Assembly (NCBI GenBank): GCA_013286205.1
Contig: JABDGD010000002.1
Coordinates: 1 to 64,000, forward strand
Direction: 5' to 3'
Source: Candidatus Firestoneibacteriota bacterium
Lineage (GTDB): Bacteria; Oederibacteriota; Muellerivitia; Muellerivitales; Muellerivitaceae
Length of the DNA: 64,000 nt
Part shown: positions 53,289-62,281 of the stretch, piece by piece
How the letters are laid out: each line of letters opens with the position of its first letter
How positions within the stretch are numbered: position 1 is the first letter of the stretch
Program-made: the position numbers and the translations under genes
The notes under the pieces: generated by a model
Databases searched by the model: none
The model's input: the letters and a program-made list of their open reading frames with translations, nothing else
Told to the model about the DNA's origin: nothing

Positions 53289-55790
53289 TCACGACTGCCA
53301 TTTTTTAATCTTATCCACGAAAGACGCCACCAAATCCTTGGCGCTCTTTTCGCTCTCCGCTTCGGCGCTGACATGGAACAAAGCCGCGTCGGCATCGGGC
53401 AGAATCATGACGGAAGAACCATTGCGGCTGATCTTCACGCCATCCACCAGTTCCCGCTTTTCGTTAGCCGTATCCTCGATCAAATGGCGCATGATGGTTC
53501 CCTTGAGTTCCCACGAGCAGGGAACCTTTTGAGAATGCTGGGCCTTCTTGGGAATCTGTTCCAAAAAGTGCGAGATGGGCTGGCCTTCTCGCGCGATAAA
53601 TTCCATCAATTTAGCGGTCGACATCATGGCGTCCATAAAAGGCGCGAAGGTCGGGAAAATAAACCCGCCGTCCGGTTCACCCACCAAAGAAACGCCTTTT
53701 TGCGTGGCCGCTTCCATCAAGGAATAATAATTAGTGCGGCTGCGACCAATATGCCCGCCGTTGGTCTTGGCCAACTCGTCCAAAACTTGCGAGCTGTGAA
53801 TGGGCACCACTACCTTCGAACCCTTGTGGGTGCGGAAGGTATAGAGAGAGAACAAAGACAAAAGCTCCCTGCCCTCTAACAAGTGGCCCTTTTCATCGAC
53901 GACGAAAATTTTCTCGGCGCCAGCGTCAAACAAAACTCCAAAGTTCGCGCGCAGGGTCGGCACGATATCCGACAATTGCTTCAAAGCCGCGTGAAACTCC
54001 TCGGGCGTCTTGGTGAGCTTGGTCTCATCCATATAAGCGTTCAAAGCCACCACTTCGCAGCCCAACTTGCCCAACAGCATCGGGAAAATCGGCGCGGCCG
54101 CGGAGAAGGCGTAGTCGATGACCACTTTGGGTTTGTAATCATTGATGGATTTTTTATCGAGCGCTTCTAAAAAGCCCTCGTGATAAAACTCCAGCATGCG
54201 GTGAGGGAAACCTAATTCACCCGTTTCTTCCATAGTCGCCCGGCGGAAGTCTTCACGGTAGAACAGGTTCTCAATACCCTTTTCTTTGGCAGAGGATAAA
54301 GCCAGACCCTGGCCGTCAAAGAACTTGATGTCGATATATTGCTTATCAAAGGGGCTCTTACGGGCATGCAAGCCGCCCGCGTCGGTCAGCTTGGGTACCG
54401 CATAACGAGCCACGGAGATCGGCATTTCTTGCAGGTCATGCACGTTGACGCCCGAGGACAAAATACCGGAAATCAGCGCGCGGTTAATCATGCGGCTCGT
54501 CTTGTGAATATCCCGAGCAGTGACCACAGTGGAACCCTTGGGTAAAGATGCGCCATAGGCCGCGCCGAGCTTCGCCGCGAATTCCGGCGTGATGTCGATA
54601 CCGGCCATGCCGGTCACACCATGCTGCCCGAAAATAGACCGGGCCCACTTGTCGCCCCAGATGAGCGAGGTGGAAAGCTGCGCACCGTCTTCAACGACTT
54701 TATTCGGCCAAACTTTAACTCCCGCTTTAATGACCGCTTCTTTACCAATGGTGCAATTGTCCGAAATGATCACGCCTTCAAAAATGCTGGCCTTCTCTTG
54801 AATGTCCGTACCGGTGGAGATAACGCATTCGCGCACTTCGGCCTCAGCGCCAATCGAAACGTTACGCCATATGGTGGCGTTCGTCAAAACCGCGCCTTCT
54901 TCCACCTGACAGCCGTCGCCCAATACGGAATTGGTAATTCTAACGTTCTTGCCAATATTGCAATTGTTACCCAGCACAACCGTGCCGGTTAATTTAGCAC
55001 TGGGGTCAATGTGACAGTTTTCACCCGTCCAGATTTCTTTACCGATTTTATTAGCTCTCGCGCCCGGCATGCCAATTTCCACTTTGCCCGCGAAGATATC
55101 CTGATGAGCCAAACGGTACTGATCCAGGTTACCTATGTCGGCCCAATAGCCGTCGGCAATGTAGCCGTAAAGGGGCATCCCCTCTTTGAGCATGGTCGGG
55201 AAAAGGTTTTTCGAAAAATCGAAATCGGTTTTTTCAGGGATCATGTCGAGCACTTCGGGTTCCAAAATATAAATGCCCGTGTTCACCGTATCAGAGAAAA
55301 CTTCGCCCCAGGTGGGTTTTTCCAGGAAGCGTTCAATCTTGCCAGCCTTATCCGTAATGACCACACCAAAGGCCAGGGGATTTTCCACCCGAGTCAAAAT
55401 CATAGTGGCTTTAGCTTTGTTCTTTTCGTGAAAGGCAATGGCGGCAGATAAATCAAAGTCGGTCAATACGTCACCGGAGATAACGACGAAGCGTTCTTTG
55501 CCGATAAGCGATTGGCAATTCTTCACCGAACCCGCGGTGCCCAAATCGCTTTCCGCTCCCTTGTACTGCATTTGAATACCGAACTTGGTGCCGTCATGAA
55601 AATATTCAGTGATCACTTCGGGCTGGAAGAAAACCACGCCGATCTGTTCGGTCAGTTTGTGTTTTTTGAGAAGCTCGACAATGATTTCCATGATCGGTCG
55701 ATTGACCATCGGAATCATGGGTTTGGGAAGGTTGATCGTCAAGGGTCTCATACGAGTCCCGAAACCACCGGCCATAATGACTGCTTTCAT
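53289..55790 (-). CDS. Sugar nucleotidyltransferase fused to a degenerate phosphohexomutase
   Basis: An 833-residue protein from ATG 55790. Nucleotidyltransferase domain about 1-235 (GGFGTRMRPLT at 8-18, Lys23), left-handed beta-helix hexapeptides about 255-370, and a phosphohexomutase-like domain about 385-833. The mutase active loop is altered: at about 470-481 the family TASHNP stretch is DAGGLHARKSPF with no phospho-Ser in the standard place. This fusion type is known as mannose-1-phosphate guanylyltransferase in cyanobacteria and actinobacteria. The frame extension to 55892 is not used. Confidence 0.85.
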   Translation of the reverse strand: MKAVIMAGGFGTRMRPLTINLPKPMIPMVNRPIMEIIVELLKKHKLTEQIGVVFFQPEVITEYFHDGTKFGIQMQYKGAESDLGTAGSVKNCQSLIGKERFVVISGDVLTDFDLSAAIAFHEKNKAKATMILTRVENPLAFGVVITDKAGKIERFLEKPTWGEVFSDTVNTGIYILEPEVLDMIPEKTDFDFSKNLFPTMLKEGMPLYGYIADGYWADIGNLDQYRLAHQDIFAGKVEIGMPGARANKIGKEIWTGENCHIDPSAKLTGTVVLGNNCNIGKNVRITNSVLGDGCQVEEGAVLTNATIWRNVSIGAEAEVRECVISTGTDIQEKASIFEGVIISDNCTIGKEAVIKAGVKVWPNKVVEDGAQLSTSLIWGDKWARSIFGQHGVTGMAGIDITPEFAAKLGAAYGASLPKGSTVVTARDIHKTSRMINRALISGILSSGVNVHDLQEMPISVARYAVPKLTDAGGLHARKSPFDKQYIDIKFFDGQGLALSSAKEKGIENLFYREDFRRATMEETGELGFPHRMLEFYHEGFLEALDKKSINDYKPKVVIDYAFSAAAPIFPMLLGKLGCEVVALNAYMDETKLTKTPEEFHAALKQLSDIVPTLRANFGVLFDAGAEKIFVVDEKGHLLEGRELLSLFSLYTFRTHKGSKVVVPIHSSQVLDELAKTNGGHIGRSRTNYYSLMEAATQKGVSLVGEPDGGFIFPTFAPFMDAMMSTAKLMEFIAREGQPISHFLEQIPKKAQHSQKVPCSWELKGTIMRHLIEDTANEKRELVDGVKISRNGSSVMILPDADAALFHVSAEAESEKSAKDLVASFVDKIKKWQS

Positions 55791-55934
55791 AAACGCACCG
55801 CCTTTGAAAGAAATACCCATCTGAGGAGAGACAGGACAGCCACTTTTTCTGGCAGGAAAAAGAGGAGAATCAACGGTTTGAAGCAACATCAAGGGGAGAC
55901 CAACGACAGGATTATTTTAGCCATTTCATAGTCA

Positions 55935-55953
55935 AAATAGAACTTTTCTATTT
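55935..55953. promoter_or_regulatory. Palindromic operator candidate between divergent genes
   Basis: AAATAGAA-CTT-TTCTATTT, an 8-bp perfect inverted repeat, sits in the 284-bp gap between the divergent nucleotidyltransferase and mrp genes. The half-site ATAGAAC recurs in a similar palindrome at 57494. It may bind a dimeric regulator; which is unknown. Confidence 0.4.
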
Positions 55954-56074
55954 AGAAAGGCGCTGGCAAAATAGGCGCCCTTGAACCCGGTTTTGAATAA
56001 AGAAAGTTTAAAGCAACCTTTCAATTTTTGAGATAAGAACCTATTTTACCCCCACATAACTTTGAGGAGTCGAC

Positions 56075-57433
56075 ATGAGCTTTAGCGAACAAGACGTTTT
56101 GACCGTACTAAAAAAGATTCAAGACCCAGACCTGCACCAGGACATCGTTTCCTTGGGTTTTATCAAGAACATGAAAATCGAGGGCGGCAACGTGGCCTTT
56201 GATATTGAACTCACTACCCCGGCCTGCCCGGTGAAAGACCTCTTTAAGAAGCAAGCCGCCGAGGAAGTCAAAAAGATATCGGGTGTGACGGACGTCATTG
56301 TCAATATGACCTCCAATGTGAAGCAAGCTCCCACCGGCATTAAGAACGTCAACATGCCCACTGTAAAAAATGTCATCGCGGTTGCCTCCGGCAAGGGCGG
56401 CGTGGGAAAAAGCACCGTCTCGGCGAACCTGGCCTTAGCCTTAGCCAAATCCGGCGCCAAAGTCGGTTTGATGGACGCGGATATTTATGGACCTTCTATT
56501 CCCCGCATGTTGGGCGTGATTGGCCAGCAACCCGGTACAGACCCAGTGACTAAAAAAATGATTCCCTTTGAAAAACACGGCATCAAGTTTATGTCCGTCG
56601 GTATGTTACAAGCGGATTCAGACACTGCCCTCATTTGGCGCGGGCCCATGGCCAGCAAAATGATTCAGCAGTTTCTCGGTGGCGTGGAATGGGGCGAGCT
56701 AGACTATTTGTTGATCGACCTTCCCCCGGGCACGGGTGACATTCAGTTAACCCTGACCCAATCCGTTCCCTTAGCTGGCGCGGTCATTGTGACTACCCCG
56801 CAAGACGTAGCCCGCACCATTACCCAAAAGGGTTTAAGAATGTTCCAGCAAGTGCAAGTGCCCATCGTGGGCATTGTGGAAAACATGAGCGGCTTTGTGT
56901 GCGAACATTGCCATGAGACCACCAATATCTTTAAGCATGGCGGCGGCAAGAAAATGTCTGAGGATTTATTGGTGCCCTTCCTGGGTGAGATCCCCTTGGA
57001 ACCGATCATCGCGGCTGACGGCGATTATGGCGTGCCCACGGTGGCTGCCCATCCCGAATCCGCTTCGGGCAAAGCCTATGCCCACCTGGCAACCCAAATG
57101 GCCGCCCAGCTTTCCATTATCAACGCGGCAACCGCTAAGGTAATTAACCGCCCCAAAGAAGTGAACACGAACGATGACAAGGTCACCGTGATCACCTGGG
57201 AAGACGGAAAAATTTCCCGCTACCCGAACCGCTATTTGAGAAGCATGTGCCCTTGCGCTCAATGCGTGAATGAAGTCACCGGTGAGCGCATGATCAGCCT
57301 CGACTCCATCGACCCGCAAGTGCGCTTGGTCGCGGTAGCCCCCGTAGGCCGCTATGCTCTTCACTTTCAGTGGTCTGATGGTCATGCCACCGGACTTTAT
57401 TCTTTTGATACCCTTCACAAACTGGGCGACTAA
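56075..57433 (+). CDS. mrp: Mrp/NBP35-type iron-sulfur carrier ATPase with MIP18 and DUF971 domains
   Basis: A 452-residue protein with GAGGAG 5 bp before its ATG. MIP18 (DUF59) domain about 1-78 with Cys51; P-loop domain with SGKGGVGKST (106-114) and CxxC (CEHC near 273); C-terminal DUF971 domain about 370-452 with CPCAQC. It probably carries 4Fe-4S clusters to apo-enzymes. The full MIP18-Mrp-DUF971 order is the layout of plant chloroplast HCF101. Most bacterial Mrp proteins lack the last domain. Confidence 0.9.
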   Translation: MSFSEQDVLTVLKKIQDPDLHQDIVSLGFIKNMKIEGGNVAFDIELTTPACPVKDLFKKQAAEEVKKISGVTDVIVNMTSNVKQAPTGIKNVNMPTVKNVIAVASGKGGVGKSTVSANLALALAKSGAKVGLMDADIYGPSIPRMLGVIGQQPGTDPVTKKMIPFEKHGIKFMSVGMLQADSDTALIWRGPMASKMIQQFLGGVEWGELDYLLIDLPPGTGDIQLTLTQSVPLAGAVIVTTPQDVARTITQKGLRMFQQVQVPIVGIVENMSGFVCEHCHETTNIFKHGGGKKMSEDLLVPFLGEIPLEPIIAADGDYGVPTVAAHPESASGKAYAHLATQMAAQLSIINAATAKVINRPKEVNTNDDKVTVITWEDGKISRYPNRYLRSMCPCAQCVNEVTGERMISLDSIDPQVRLVAVAPVGRYALHFQWSDGHATGLYSFDTLHKLGD

Positions 57434-57493
57434 AACTCGCCCTTTTGCTGGATTTTCACAACGCGATTTCCCTTATAAATCGGCCTGTCAAAA

Positions 57494-57511
57494 ATAGAAC
57501 GCGAGTTCTAT
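57494..57511. promoter_or_regulatory. Palindrome before the rubredoxin-like gene
   Basis: ATAGAAC-GCGA-GTTCTAT: 7-bp perfect arms and a 4-bp centre, about 100 bp before the rubredoxin-like start. It resembles the 55935 palindrome and overlaps TATAAG, a possible -10. A shared repressor of mrp and the rubredoxin-like gene is a testable idea. Confidence 0.4.
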
Positions 57512-57614
57512 AAGGTTAACTCTTTTACCCGATTTAACACCCCCACCCCTGTTGAAGTGCCTTCCAGAGGAGTACCTTAAATACAGGAATAAGCATTTAG
57601 AGAGAGGTGCTGTT

Positions 57615-57815
57615 ATGACCACTACCATTCCTAAATTTGAGAGTCGCATTAAGATCCTCACCGACTACAAATACGACGCCGTGAACGAACAAACCGAATT
57701 ACTTTGGCGCTGCGACCTTTGCGGCGAACTAGTCCACCGGAAGGAAGGCCTACCTGGCCATTGCCCTTCCTGCCATGCCCCCCAAAACGAAATGGCGTTA
57801 GTTGAAGAGGATTGA
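57615..57815 (+). CDS. Small rubredoxin-like protein
   Basis: A 66-residue protein from ATG 57615 (GAGAGG 7 bp upstream); the longer frame from 57552 is rejected. WRCDLCGE and HCPSCHAP are the two CxxC motifs of a rubredoxin knuckle, matching the C-terminal domain of rubrerythrins (YRC-VCG and CPVCGAP). Without the diiron domain it may pass electrons in oxygen defence. It follows the iron-sulfur carrier mrp. Confidence 0.8.
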   Translation: MTTTIPKFESRIKILTDYKYDAVNEQTELLWRCDLCGELVHRKEGLPGHCPSCHAPQNEMALVEED

Positions 57816-57908
57816 CAGGTTGAATCCCGCCTAAAAAAGGCCCTTCGGGCCCTTCATAAGTGATAAACTTTTGCGAATCGATCCCCACTCGAACGTGAAA
57901 GTGAATCC

Positions 57909-58982
57909 ATGTTCTTAAGTAAATCCTTCTGGCTGGGAGCCTTTTGCGCGCTCCTGGGCCTGCTCACGCTCTCCGAAATCCTGCTTCGACTTACCGTCCC
58001 CACGGGCTTCTGGTACCGCCAATTGGATATTTCAGGGGATATGACCAGCCTTCCTGAGGTCAGAGACCGTATCCTTTATTCCCACCCTCTGGAACGCCCT
58101 ATATTCCTGCTGGGAGACAGCATCCTGGGTGCCAGCGCCCTGACCGAACACCGAATTCCCCAGGCCCGAACCAAAACCCTCACCCGTGCCCTGACGGCCC
58201 AGCTCAGTTCGCGGCAGCAAACCGCTTTAAGTTTGGGGTCAGACGGAAACCTTCTGACTGACATTCTGGCGCTTAATACCGAAATCCAACCCCAGTCCAA
58301 TGATCACATCCTCCTCATCCTCAACTTCCGTATGTTCGCCCAGGAGTTCGCCGAAGGGCCCAAAGGCCTCTCCCGGTACTTTTTAGAAACCAATCTGCCG
58401 CCGGACATTCAAGCCCGGTTAAAACCCGAAACCCCGCCCAGCGAAGAAAGCAAACTCAGCGATGATCTGTTTAACCAGATGGCCGAACATTGGTTCCTCT
58501 TCCGCGAAACCCAGATGATGAAGACCCTCTGGTACTACCCCAGCCAAAAAGACTTTTATCAGCACCTGTTAGAAAACACAGTTGGCCGTAACGACGCCCA
58601 GGCCGACATGATGGAAGCCGCCCTGAAACAAAAGATCGCCACTTACTACCAGCCTTATCTTTGGGACAAAACAGCTCTTCCGTTGGTCTGCCTTCACAAG
58701 ATTTTAGATTCCTGGGCCGCCCAGCAGGTTCATGTCACCGTGGTTTTGTCCCCGCAAAACCAAAACTTTTTGGGCAGCTACTTGGACAAACCGAGTTTCA
58801 AAAAAAATCGCGCCGCTTTAGCCAAACTCATGAAAAGTTATTCGGCCAAGGGGATTCACTACCACGACTGGGCGGACCGCTATCCTTCCTCGCTTTTTCT
58901 CGATCATTGCCACTTAACTCCCGAAGGCAATCAACGCTACTCCGTGGAGTTGACTCAACTTTTAGCGGGAGGCCAAAAATGA
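57909..58982 (+). CDS. Membrane-anchored SGNH/GDSL-type esterase or acetyltransferase
   Basis: A 357-residue protein with an N-terminal membrane anchor (LSKSFWLGAFCALLGLLTLS). SGNH triad parts are visible: Gly69-Asp70-Ser71 (FLLGDSILG) as nucleophile block and Asp332-x2-His335 (LDHCHLTPEG). This matches AlgJ/AlgX/DltD-like proteins that act with an MBOAT to acetylate polysaccharides. It overlaps the next 40-residue gene by 4 bp, and the MBOAT follows. Substrate unknown. Confidence 0.75.
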   Translation: MFLSKSFWLGAFCALLGLLTLSEILLRLTVPTGFWYRQLDISGDMTSLPEVRDRILYSHPLERPIFLLGDSILGASALTEHRIPQARTKTLTRALTAQLSSRQQTALSLGSDGNLLTDILALNTEIQPQSNDHILLILNFRMFAQEFAEGPKGLSRYFLETNLPPDIQARLKPETPPSEESKLSDDLFNQMAEHWFLFRETQMMKTLWYYPSQKDFYQHLLENTVGRNDAQADMMEAALKQKIATYYQPYLWDKTALPLVCLHKILDSWAAQQVHVTVVLSPQNQNFLGSYLDKPSFKKNRAALAKLMKSYSAKGIHYHDWADRYPSSLFLDHCHLTPEGNQRYSVELTQLLAGGQK

Positions 58983-59101
58983 ACCAGCATCAATTCGTGA
59001 AAGGTCTGGGCCTGGGCGCCGTTCTCTTTCTTTTGTTTTTAGCGATCCTGCTTTTTTCGGGCGATCTATCCGCCTCAAAATTTATCTATGTGGATTTTTA
59101 A
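58979..59101 (+). CDS. 40-residue single-helix membrane peptide
   Basis: ATG at 58979 overlaps the upstream TGA (ATGA) and the gene ends at TAA 59101, 15 bp before the MBOAT start. Sequence MNQHQFVKGLGLGAVLFLLF, then LAILLFSGDLSASKFIYVDF: one membrane helix, a short basic N-terminus and an aromatic C-terminus. Located between SGNH and MBOAT genes, it is probably an accessory or linker subunit of that complex. Confidence 0.65.
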   Translation: MNQHQFVKGLGLGAVLFLLFLAILLFSGDLSASKFIYVDF

Positions 59102-59116
59102 TCAGGAGAACTTGGT

Positions 59117-60322
59117 TTGATCTTTAACACCAGTTGGTTTCTTTATTTCTTTATCGTTTTTTATGCCCTGCTTTGGGTGGTGCCCAACGCGCGGCTGCGT
59201 TTTTACTATGTTCTCGCCTGTAGCGCGGTGTTTCATTATCACTTCGCGGGCCCCGCGGGTATTACGCCCATCATCATCATGGCCGTCATCACGTTCTTCC
59301 TCGCCCAATGGATGGACAAACTGCCCGCCGGCAGCACAGAAAAGAAACGGGTATTTACCCTGGCTCTGCTGGTTCCCATCTTCGGGCTCATCTTTTATAA
59401 ATACAGGACTTTATTGATTGGCTCTTCCGCTTCCATGATTGGTGGCGACATGGGTAAAACCCTGACCGAATACGCCGTTCAGCCCGCCATGCCCCTGGCC
59501 ATTTCCTTTTTCACCTTCGAGTTCGTTCATTACTTAACGGACATCTATCACGGCAAAGGCAAACCCGTCACGAACCCGTTTAAATTCGGCATCTTCTGCA
59601 TTTTCTTTCCCTCGATCGTGTCCGGCCCCATCAAGCGCTTCCAACCCTTTTTGGCCCAGATGGAAAATGGTTTAGAAAGACCACGGCTGACGATGGCCGC
59701 CACAGGCCTGGCCCAGGTGCTTTTGGGTTTCTTTAAAAAGCTGGTTATCGCCGACAACGCCACCATGCTGATTCACCTTTTGGAAAAACGGACGGACCTG
59801 ACTTTCGGCCCGGTCTGTCTGCTGATGTCGCTCTTATCGATCCGTATTCTTTTCGACTTCAGCGGTTACAGCGATATCGCTATTGGACTGGGCAAAATGA
59901 TCGGGCTGGAACTGCCGCCCAACTTTAATTTTCCCTATATCGCCCGCAACATCACGGACTTCTGGCGCCGGTGGCACATGTCGCTCAGCTCCTGGATCCG
60001 CGAATATATCTATATCCCCATGGGCGGCAACCGCGTCGGCCCGCTTCGAAAGTTCATTAATTTACTGACCACCATGTTTGTCTGCGGTCTGTGGCATGGC
60101 GCCAGCTGGCATTTTGGCATCTGGGGCATTTATCACGGATTAGGCCTGACCCTGCACAATGCCTGGGAAAAGATTCCACTGACCCGCCGTTGGGCCGCCT
60201 GGGGCCCCAGCCGTTGGATTGATATCGCCATCACGAATATCTTTGTGGCCTATGGCTGGCTGCTTTTCTTCTATCCGATGAATGAGGTTTTTAAAATCAC
60301 CAAGTGTCTTTTTAAGTTCTAA
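59117..60322 (+). CDS. MBOAT family O-acyltransferase
   Basis: A 401-residue membrane protein with TTG start and AGGAG 8 bp upstream. About ten helices; LRIFYDFSGYSDIAIGLGKM-like sequence and LWHGASWHFGIWGIYHG with His327 and His340 match the active-site motif of AlgI/PatA proteins, which move an acetyl group from cytoplasmic acetyl-CoA across the membrane. It is shorter than typical AlgI (about 480-520), ending just after the helix that follows the catalytic histidine. Confidence 0.88.
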   Translation: MIFNTSWFLYFFIVFYALLWVVPNARLRFYYVLACSAVFHYHFAGPAGITPIIIMAVITFFLAQWMDKLPAGSTEKKRVFTLALLVPIFGLIFYKYRTLLIGSSASMIGGDMGKTLTEYAVQPAMPLAISFFTFEFVHYLTDIYHGKGKPVTNPFKFGIFCIFFPSIVSGPIKRFQPFLAQMENGLERPRLTMAATGLAQVLLGFFKKLVIADNATMLIHLLEKRTDLTFGPVCLLMSLLSIRILFDFSGYSDIAIGLGKMIGLELPPNFNFPYIARNITDFWRRWHMSLSSWIREYIYIPMGGNRVGPLRKFINLLTTMFVCGLWHGASWHFGIWGIYHGLGLTLHNAWEKIPLTRRWAAWGPSRWIDIAITNIFVAYGWLLFFYPMNEVFKITKCLFKF

Positions 60323-60361
60323 ACTGTCTCCCATAGCCGCACTATTCCCGAGGAGTCCTTC

Positions 60362-62239
60362 GTGAAAAAAACTCTCGCCTTCACCGCTATTTTGATTCTG
60401 GCTTCAGTCCTACCCGCCTTCGCTTACAGCCCCATGGAATATTTCAATAACTTAGTGGCCGGCGTGGGAAAAGGATTCAAAGACGGCGAGTTCAACAAAG
60501 CCAAGTTTAACGAACCCAGCGGCATGACTTTTGACGACGAGGGAAAACGCCTCTTCGTGGCGGACATGCGTAATAACCGTATCCGCGTCATTAATATGGA
60601 TGAGCAAAACCGGGTCGACACGGTCGCCGGTAACGGTAACGCCGCGGAAAAGGACGCTTCTTTATCCGACGCCTCTTTTAACGAACCCTGGGATATCACT
60701 TACGTTCCTCAAAACCGTTTGATGGTTTACGACAACGGCAATCACACCATTCGGGAAATTGACCTGAACGCCAAAACGGTCAAAACCCTCGCCACCGTGG
60801 GCACTACCGGTTTGTGGAACTTAACCTACCGCGCTCAGGACAACAGCCTTTATTATAGCGACCCTTCCGGCGGCACCATTTCCCGGTTCGACCTGAAAAG
60901 TTTAAAAGCCTCCGTTGTGATACATGACAATTCCTTACTGCCCCATCCCAAGACGCTAAAAATGCTAAATGGCAAACTTTTCTCGGCGGATGCCGCCAAT
61001 CTTTACGAAGTTCAAATCGATGATAAAAATCCCGCCTCGGTTCCCGCGCTGGCCCTGGTCGCCAAATTTACGGGCATTCAGGCGCTTACCTTCACCGATG
61101 GATCCATTTACGCCCTGGGCGGCCCCGGCGCGCTCACTGAGCTTGCTCCTGAAACCAGACCGGTTTCTTTTATGACGCCCTGGAGTTTCATGGCGCCTTT
61201 CAACGACGGTCAGGCAGAGGAAATGCTGATAGCCAACGCAGACAAAATGTACGGGTTCGCCTGCTCGCCCCGGGAACCCCGGAAATTTTATGTCGCGGGT
61301 AACGGCAACAGTATCCGTAGTTTTAAGGACTATTCTTTTAGCGCCGGCTGGAAAAGCGACGGCAACGAGTTTAACTATCCCGCCCTCAAACCGCCCAAAA
61401 CCTACCGCATTCTGATGGTGGGTGATTCTCGCCTGATTACCTGCCCCGTCTTAAACCCCAAAGACGTGAGTCCTTATATACGAAACAATACTTATTCCAA
61501 ACAATTGGAATTCATGCTTAACCTCGAGGCCTCGCGAAACAATGTGGATATGCATTATGAAGTCATCATGCTGGGGCACGTCAACGCCAACGCCCTGCTG
61601 TTCGGCAACTATGAGATACCCGAAGCGGTCAAAAAATATGACATCGATATGGTTTTCCTAATGGCCTCTTTAAACTATCAGGATTATTTTTACCGTCCCC
61701 TCACCGCCGAAGGTATCCCCGCCCAAAATGAGGATTCTGAATTTTTAGCCAAACCCATTCCCCAGCGCCTTCCTGCCGGCCCAGCGGGACAGCTTTATAA
61801 AGATAGCGAGAAGAAGGGTTTATTAAAAATAACCACCATCATGGATTATTCTTTGCTGGCCAATGTGGACGACCCTCAAGTGCGGGAGGATCTCAACGGA
61901 ATATTCGGGCATCCTCTGGATCTTTTAACCCAAAAAATGAACGCGATCCGGCTCAAAAACGGAGCCTCCCCCAAATTGATTCTGGGCTATTTCCCCTGGG
62001 ATCAGTTGCCCTTAAGCGATGAGTCTTATGAAAGTTTTTGGCGGGATATGAGCCAAAGATACGGCGTTACCTACCTCAGCCTTACCGAGGGATTTAATAC
62101 ACTTCGGGACGCTTTTTCCCCCGTGGAGCAGGAATGCTGCGCCCATCACTACACCACTTATGGCCATCTTTTAATCGCTTATCTTTTGGGCCATGCCTTT
62201 ATTGACCAAAAGCTCATTCCTTTTGAGCCAAAAAGATAA
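60362..62239 (+). CDS. Secreted NHL beta-propeller / SGNH fusion protein
   Basis: A 625-residue protein with a signal peptide (KTLAFTAILILASVLPAFA). Residues about 30-320 hold NHL repeats (FNEPSGMTFDDEGKRLFVAD, FNEPWDITYVPQNRLMVYD), a propeller that often binds glycans or proteins. From about 345 an SGNH-like domain starts at ILMVGDSRL (Gly354-Asp355-Ser356). The expected C-terminal Asp-x2-His is not clear: the region reads QECCAHHYTTYGH with no Asp. It follows the MBOAT by 39 bp. Confidence 0.7.
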   Translation: MKKTLAFTAILILASVLPAFAYSPMEYFNNLVAGVGKGFKDGEFNKAKFNEPSGMTFDDEGKRLFVADMRNNRIRVINMDEQNRVDTVAGNGNAAEKDASLSDASFNEPWDITYVPQNRLMVYDNGNHTIREIDLNAKTVKTLATVGTTGLWNLTYRAQDNSLYYSDPSGGTISRFDLKSLKASVVIHDNSLLPHPKTLKMLNGKLFSADAANLYEVQIDDKNPASVPALALVAKFTGIQALTFTDGSIYALGGPGALTELAPETRPVSFMTPWSFMAPFNDGQAEEMLIANADKMYGFACSPREPRKFYVAGNGNSIRSFKDYSFSAGWKSDGNEFNYPALKPPKTYRILMVGDSRLITCPVLNPKDVSPYIRNNTYSKQLEFMLNLEASRNNVDMHYEVIMLGHVNANALLFGNYEIPEAVKKYDIDMVFLMASLNYQDYFYRPLTAEGIPAQNEDSEFLAKPIPQRLPAGPAGQLYKDSEKKGLLKITTIMDYSLLANVDDPQVREDLNGIFGHPLDLLTQKMNAIRLKNGASPKLILGYFPWDQLPLSDESYESFWRDMSQRYGVTYLSLTEGFNTLRDAFSPVEQECCAHHYTTYGHLLIAYLLGHAFIDQKLIPFEPKR

Positions 62240-62281
62240 ATTCGTAATAAAATGAACTCACTAATCCTCTGGAGGACTTTG

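Noticed and set aside
57815..57840. tRNA-like TTGAATCCCGCC stretch
   Set aside because: It lacks the GGTTCGAATCC T-loop form and no cloverleaf arms can be drawn around it.
57839..57851. GGCCC-TTC-GGGCC hairpin after the rubredoxin-like gene as terminator
   Set aside because: On the plus strand it is not followed by a T run; on the minus strand a T run exists but there is no gene to terminate.
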